Assembly (NCBI RefSeq): GCF_029871245.1
Contig: NZ_SSON01000028.1
Location: 1 to 60,305, forward strand
Direction of reading: 5' to 3'
DNA length: 60,305 nt
Source: Pseudomonas sp. BN102
Lineage (GTDB): Bacteria > Pseudomonadota > Gammaproteobacteria > Pseudomonadales > Pseudomonadaceae
Position 1 is the first letter of the stretch, and every line of letters begins with the position of its first letter. Position numbers and translations under genes: made by a program. Positions 57,883 to 60,305 of this stretch are shown piece after piece. The notes under the pieces were generated by a model. It searched no databases. It was not told the origin of the DNA and worked only from the letters and a program-made list of their open reading frames with translations.

Positions 57883-59393
57883 CAGGGTTTCGCCTCCATC
57901 AGTTGTTCACAGAGCCGCAGCAACTGCACACAGCTCAGGCCATCGCCCTCGGGCACCGGGGCCTCGGGCGGCAGCCGGCCGAGCAGCTCGCGGCAATTGC
58001 GCAGTGCCTTGTCACTGGCTGGCTGCTGCCCGCGCGCGCGCAGCAGCCGGGCCAGGTGGAAGTGGGCGAGGATGAATTCGGGGTCCAGGTACAGCACCTT
58101 CTGCAGGGCCACCAGGGTGGCCGGCTCATCGCCGGCCTGTTGCGCCAACATGGCCGCCAGCCAGTGGGCAGTGGCCGAGGTGGGGTCCAGCGCCAGGGCA
58201 CGCTGCAGCCAGGAATCGGCGTCGTCTCCGCGCTGCTCGTCGGCCCAACTGCGCACCATCAGCAGGCAGGCCTGGTGCCTTTCAGCCTGGGTCAGTCCGG
58301 AGCTGGCCAGGTACTCCAGCAGGATTTTCCGGCTTTGTGGATGGCGCCCCTGTTCCAACGCCTGCCGGGCCCGCTGCCAGAGCGAGTCGCAGCCGCGTTG
58401 CTGGGGAAGCTCCGGGGCACTCGGCGGCGGCGTCGCTTCTGACCACTTCGCCTGCGGCGCGGACACTGGCTGCCAAAGGAAAGGTTGCTCCACCCGTGGC
58501 AGCGGCGGCGTCACGGCCGGCCGATGTGGCAGACGGCTTCCGGCCCGCAGGGCGCAGTTGCTACCGGCCCAGAAGCCATTGAACCCGGCCTGGGTGGCCA
58601 GTCCCGCCTCCACCGCGCTCAGCAGCAGCAGGCCCTCGGCGGTGAGGCAACTCAACAGGCGGCGCAGGGCGCCGGCGGACTGCTCCGGGGAGAAGTACAT
58701 CAGCACGTTGCGGCAGAGGATCAGGTCCAGCTCCGCCAGCCCCTTTTCGGCGTTGGGCAGGCGGCCCTGCACCAGGTTGTGACGGAAGAAACGGATGCGC
58801 CCGCGCCATGCCGGCTTGACCCGCCAGTACCTGCCCTCGGCCTGGAAGTAACGTTGGCGGAACTCGTCCTCGTTGCGGCGGAAGGCGTTTTGGCCGTAGC
58901 GGCCCTGTTCCGCACGATCCAGGAAACCCTGGTTGAGGTCACTGGCAAAAAGCTCGATCGACCAGCTGGAGCGATCCTTGCCCAGCAGGTCATCGAGTAG
59001 AAACAGAAGGCTGTAGGCCTCTTCGCCCGTGCAGCAGGCCGCGCTCCAGATTCGCAGGTGCCGATAGCCCTGCTCGCGGCGCCGCGTGATCAGCGGTCCC
59101 AGATGCTGGCGGGCCAGCCAGTCGAAAGCCTCGGCATCGCGACGAAAATAGGTTTCGCCCACGGTGAAGACCGGCGTCAGCGCCTGCACCTGGGCCTCGT
59201 CCCACTCGGCGAAGGCCAGTGCCTCCAGCCAAGTCGGCAAGTCGGCCTGGCCCTGTTCCAAGGCCAGCAGCCTGAAGCGGCGTAGCAGCTCGCTGCGCCG
59301 CGCACCGGAAAAATCCAGCCCCAGGTGCTGGTGGACTTTGTGCAATAGCACCTCGAGTACCCGTGCCGAGCAGATGGGCTCAATCAGGTCCAT
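57882..59393 (-). CDS. CheR methyltransferase with C-terminal TPR domain (WspC-like)
   Basis: A 503-aa protein. The start at 59393 (MDLIEPICSARV) overlaps the CheW stop by 14 bases. Residues 1-80 are the CheR N-terminal helix domain; the catalytic part has the SAM site IWSAACCTGEEAYSL, FASDLNQGFLDRAEQG and LDLILCRNVLMYF. After a Pro-rich linker (about 295-340) come tetratricopeptide-like helices (about 345-480, ALALDPTSATAHWLAAMLA). This CheR-TPR form methylates the cognate receptor in Wsp-type pathways. Confidence 0.93.
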   Translation of the reverse strand: MDLIEPICSARVLEVLLHKVHQHLGLDFSGARRSELLRRFRLLALEQGQADLPTWLEALAFAEWDEAQVQALTPVFTVGETYFRRDAEAFDWLARQHLGPLITRRREQGYRHLRIWSAACCTGEEAYSLLFLLDDLLGKDRSSWSIELFASDLNQGFLDRAEQGRYGQNAFRRNEDEFRQRYFQAEGRYWRVKPAWRGRIRFFRHNLVQGRLPNAEKGLAELDLILCRNVLMYFSPEQSAGALRRLLSCLTAEGLLLLSAVEAGLATQAGFNGFWAGSNCALRAGSRLPHRPAVTPPLPRVEQPFLWQPVSAPQAKWSEATPPPSAPELPQQRGCDSLWQRARQALEQGRHPQSRKILLEYLASSGLTQAERHQACLLMVRSWADEQRGDDADSWLQRALALDPTSATAHWLAAMLAQQAGDEPATLVALQKVLYLDPEFILAHFHLARLLRARGQQPASDKALRNCRELLGRLPPEAPVPEGDGLSCVQLLRLCEQLMEAKP

Positions 59394-59856
59394 GGTCGCC
59401 CCTTGCAAGCACCATGGCTTCGGCCAGACGCTCCTCGTCCGCATCGGAAAGCACCTGCTCCACATCCTGGATCAGCAGCAGCCCTTCGGCCGTGCGAACT
59501 ACACCCTTGAGCAGCGCCGAGGGCACCTGCGGATGGGGAGCGGGGGCAAAGTCTTCGGCGGCGCAGCTGGCGGCGGCCTCCACCGCCTCCACGGGCACCA
59601 GCAACTCCCGCTGCTGCGTCTTCAACCAGAGGAAGGGCTGCCAGAGAGCCGGCGTGGCCGAAGGCCAAGCGAAGCGCCGGGCCAGGTCCACCACCGGCAA
59701 CACCTGCCCGCGAACGTTGACCAGTCCGAACACCGTATCAGGAGCGCCGGGGAGCGGCGTCCACAGCAAAGCGGGGAGCACACGGACGACCGAGTCCAGG
59801 CTCACCGCCAAGTGCTGCCCCGCCAGCCAGAACGGCAGCACGAAATATCTATCCAT
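59380..59856 (-). CDS. CheW coupling protein 1 (WspB-like), first gene of the operon
   Basis: A 158-aa single-domain CheW protein with VLPFWLAGQHLAVSLDSVVRV near the start and FGLVNVRGQVLPVVDLA in the second half. It heads the seven-gene operon, whose members all overlap or are less than 50 bases apart. It lies 281 bp before the 5S rRNA terminator, so the operon promoter should lie in 59857-60137, but I see no clear sigma-70 or sigma-54 box there. Confidence 0.9.
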   Translation of the reverse strand: MDRYFVLPFWLAGQHLAVSLDSVVRVLPALLWTPLPGAPDTVFGLVNVRGQVLPVVDLARRFAWPSATPALWQPFLWLKTQQRELLVPVEAVEAAASCAAEDFAPAPHPQVPSALLKGVVRTAEGLLLIQDVEQVLSDADEERLAEAMVLARGDHGPD

Positions 59857-60137
59857 AGAGGCATCCTGCTGCCGCTAGCTCTAGTCATAGAAGGTAGCTC
59901 AGGGCCAGCATGCGTCCAGAAAAAGCATGGGGATCCATGGATAACTTCGTACGGTCTGAACGGCAGAGACCTACGCAGCAGCGGACAGTAGTCGTGTTTC
60001 GGAAAGACCAGGCACGATCAGGCTAACCGTGGCCATGAATTGCCGGCTCTGCCCGTGCGACTGATAGATGGAGGCCGGCAGGTTTGCAGGCTGCGCCGGG
60101 GGATTCACCTGAGCCGACATTTCCCGCGCGCAAAGAC

Positions 60138-60171
60138 AAACCCCCGACACGCCTGGGCGTATCGGGGGTTT
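60138..60171 (-). terminator. rrn operon terminator
   Basis: AAACCCCCGA (60138-60147) pairs with TCGGGGGTTT (60162-60171) and the loop holds an inner ACGC/GCGT pair. On the minus strand it follows the 5S rRNA and leads to TGTCTTTG. Confidence 0.85.
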
Positions 60172-60180
60172 GGGATAGGA

Positions 60181-60298
60181 GCTTGACGATGACCTACTCT
60201 CACATGGAGAAGCTCCACACTACCATCGGCGATGCGTCGTTTCACTACTGAGTTCGGGATGGGATCAGGTGGTTCCAACGCTCTATGATCGTCAAGCA
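60181..60298 (-). rRNA. rrf: 5S ribosomal RNA
   Basis: On the minus strand the RNA starts TGCTTGACGATCATAGAGCG, contains CCACCTGATCCCATCCCGAA, CTCAGTAGTGAAACGACGC and CGATGGTAGTGTGG, and ends GTCAAGC, complementary to its 5' end. The sequence fits the 5S of Pseudomonas. The rest of the rrn operon would lie beyond the right edge. Confidence 0.96.
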
Positions 60299-60305
60299 AT
60301 TCGGT

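Noticed and set aside
54955-58782. A 1275-codon open frame on the plus strand opposite cheA, MCP, cheW and cheR
   Set aside because: It runs antisense to four well-recognised genes, is rich in Arg/Ser/Ala as expected from high-GC codon shadowing, and shows no domain.
59857-60137. A sigma-54 promoter for the chemosensory operon
   Set aside because: I found no convincing GG-N10-GC pair on the minus strand in the expected place; the promoter remains unassigned.

Overview
The window is high-GC DNA from a Pseudomonas-type gammaproteobacterium. The evidence is the block gloA-argG-motY-pyrC-rnt-peroxiredoxin-bfd-bfrB-grxD, which matches the P. aeruginosa PA3524-PA3533 order as I remember it, the argF/ABC-ATPase pair, the glp and metE/metR loci, and many short Pseudomonas-style REP palindromes. 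Species cannot be fixed from sequence alone; a P. aeruginosa/P. resinovorans-like lineage is an inference.

Layout. 1-3.5 kb: the 3' end of a huge type I-secreted RTX adhesin, a small conserved protein and a decayed EAL-domain fragment. 3.6-11.7 kb: DUF1145 protein, an alkylsulfatase-like metallo-beta-lactamase with a divergent LysR regulator, a His/Arg/Asp-rich lipoprotein, remnants of an ABC transporter, a DUF2157/DUF4824 pair and a membrane diguanylate cyclase. 11.7-14.6 kb: modBC without modA, preceded by a GAF protein with a degenerate GGDEF domain. 14.6-21.8 kb: the conserved core block. 21.8-28 kb: a molybdopterin oxidoreductase, another diguanylate cyclase, argF with an ArgR site, and an ABC ATPase. 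28-36.3 kb: PhzF-like protein, glpK, ybaK, glpR and glpD (glpF absent here) and a classical autotransporter. 36.6-43.8 kb: an alpha/beta hydrolase, then a catabolic cassette (GMC oxidoreductase, NCS1 permease, 57-aa membrane protein, aldehyde dehydrogenase, divergent LysR). 43.8-48.3 kb: metE/metR, a broken AraC-type gene and a DUF4157 protein. 48.7-59.9 kb: a seven-gene chemosensory operon. 60.2 kb: 5S rRNA, the end of an rrn operon.

The most unusual system is the chemosensory operon at 48723-59856 (minus strand): CheW, CheR-TPR, CheW, MCP, CheA-REC, CheB and a 1194-aa output protein. Its parts resemble the Wsp surface-sensing pathway, but the order is permuted, and the output is not a simple REC-GGDEF. 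It reads REC-GAF-PAS-LOV-GGDEF-EAL-REC. One PAS domain carries the blue-light LOV signature with the photoactive Cys but Leu at the usual signalling Gln; the last REC has Gly at the phosphoacceptor position. This suggests a c-di-GMP synthesis/degradation switch that may combine receptor phosphorylation with flavin/light or redox input.

Cyclic-di-GMP is a theme of the window: two canonical diguanylate cyclases, one degenerate GGDEF protein that keeps its inhibitory site, the bifunctional chemosensory output, an EAL remnant and a large adhesin of the kind usually controlled by this messenger. No CRISPR array, tRNA, insertion sequence or prophage was seen.
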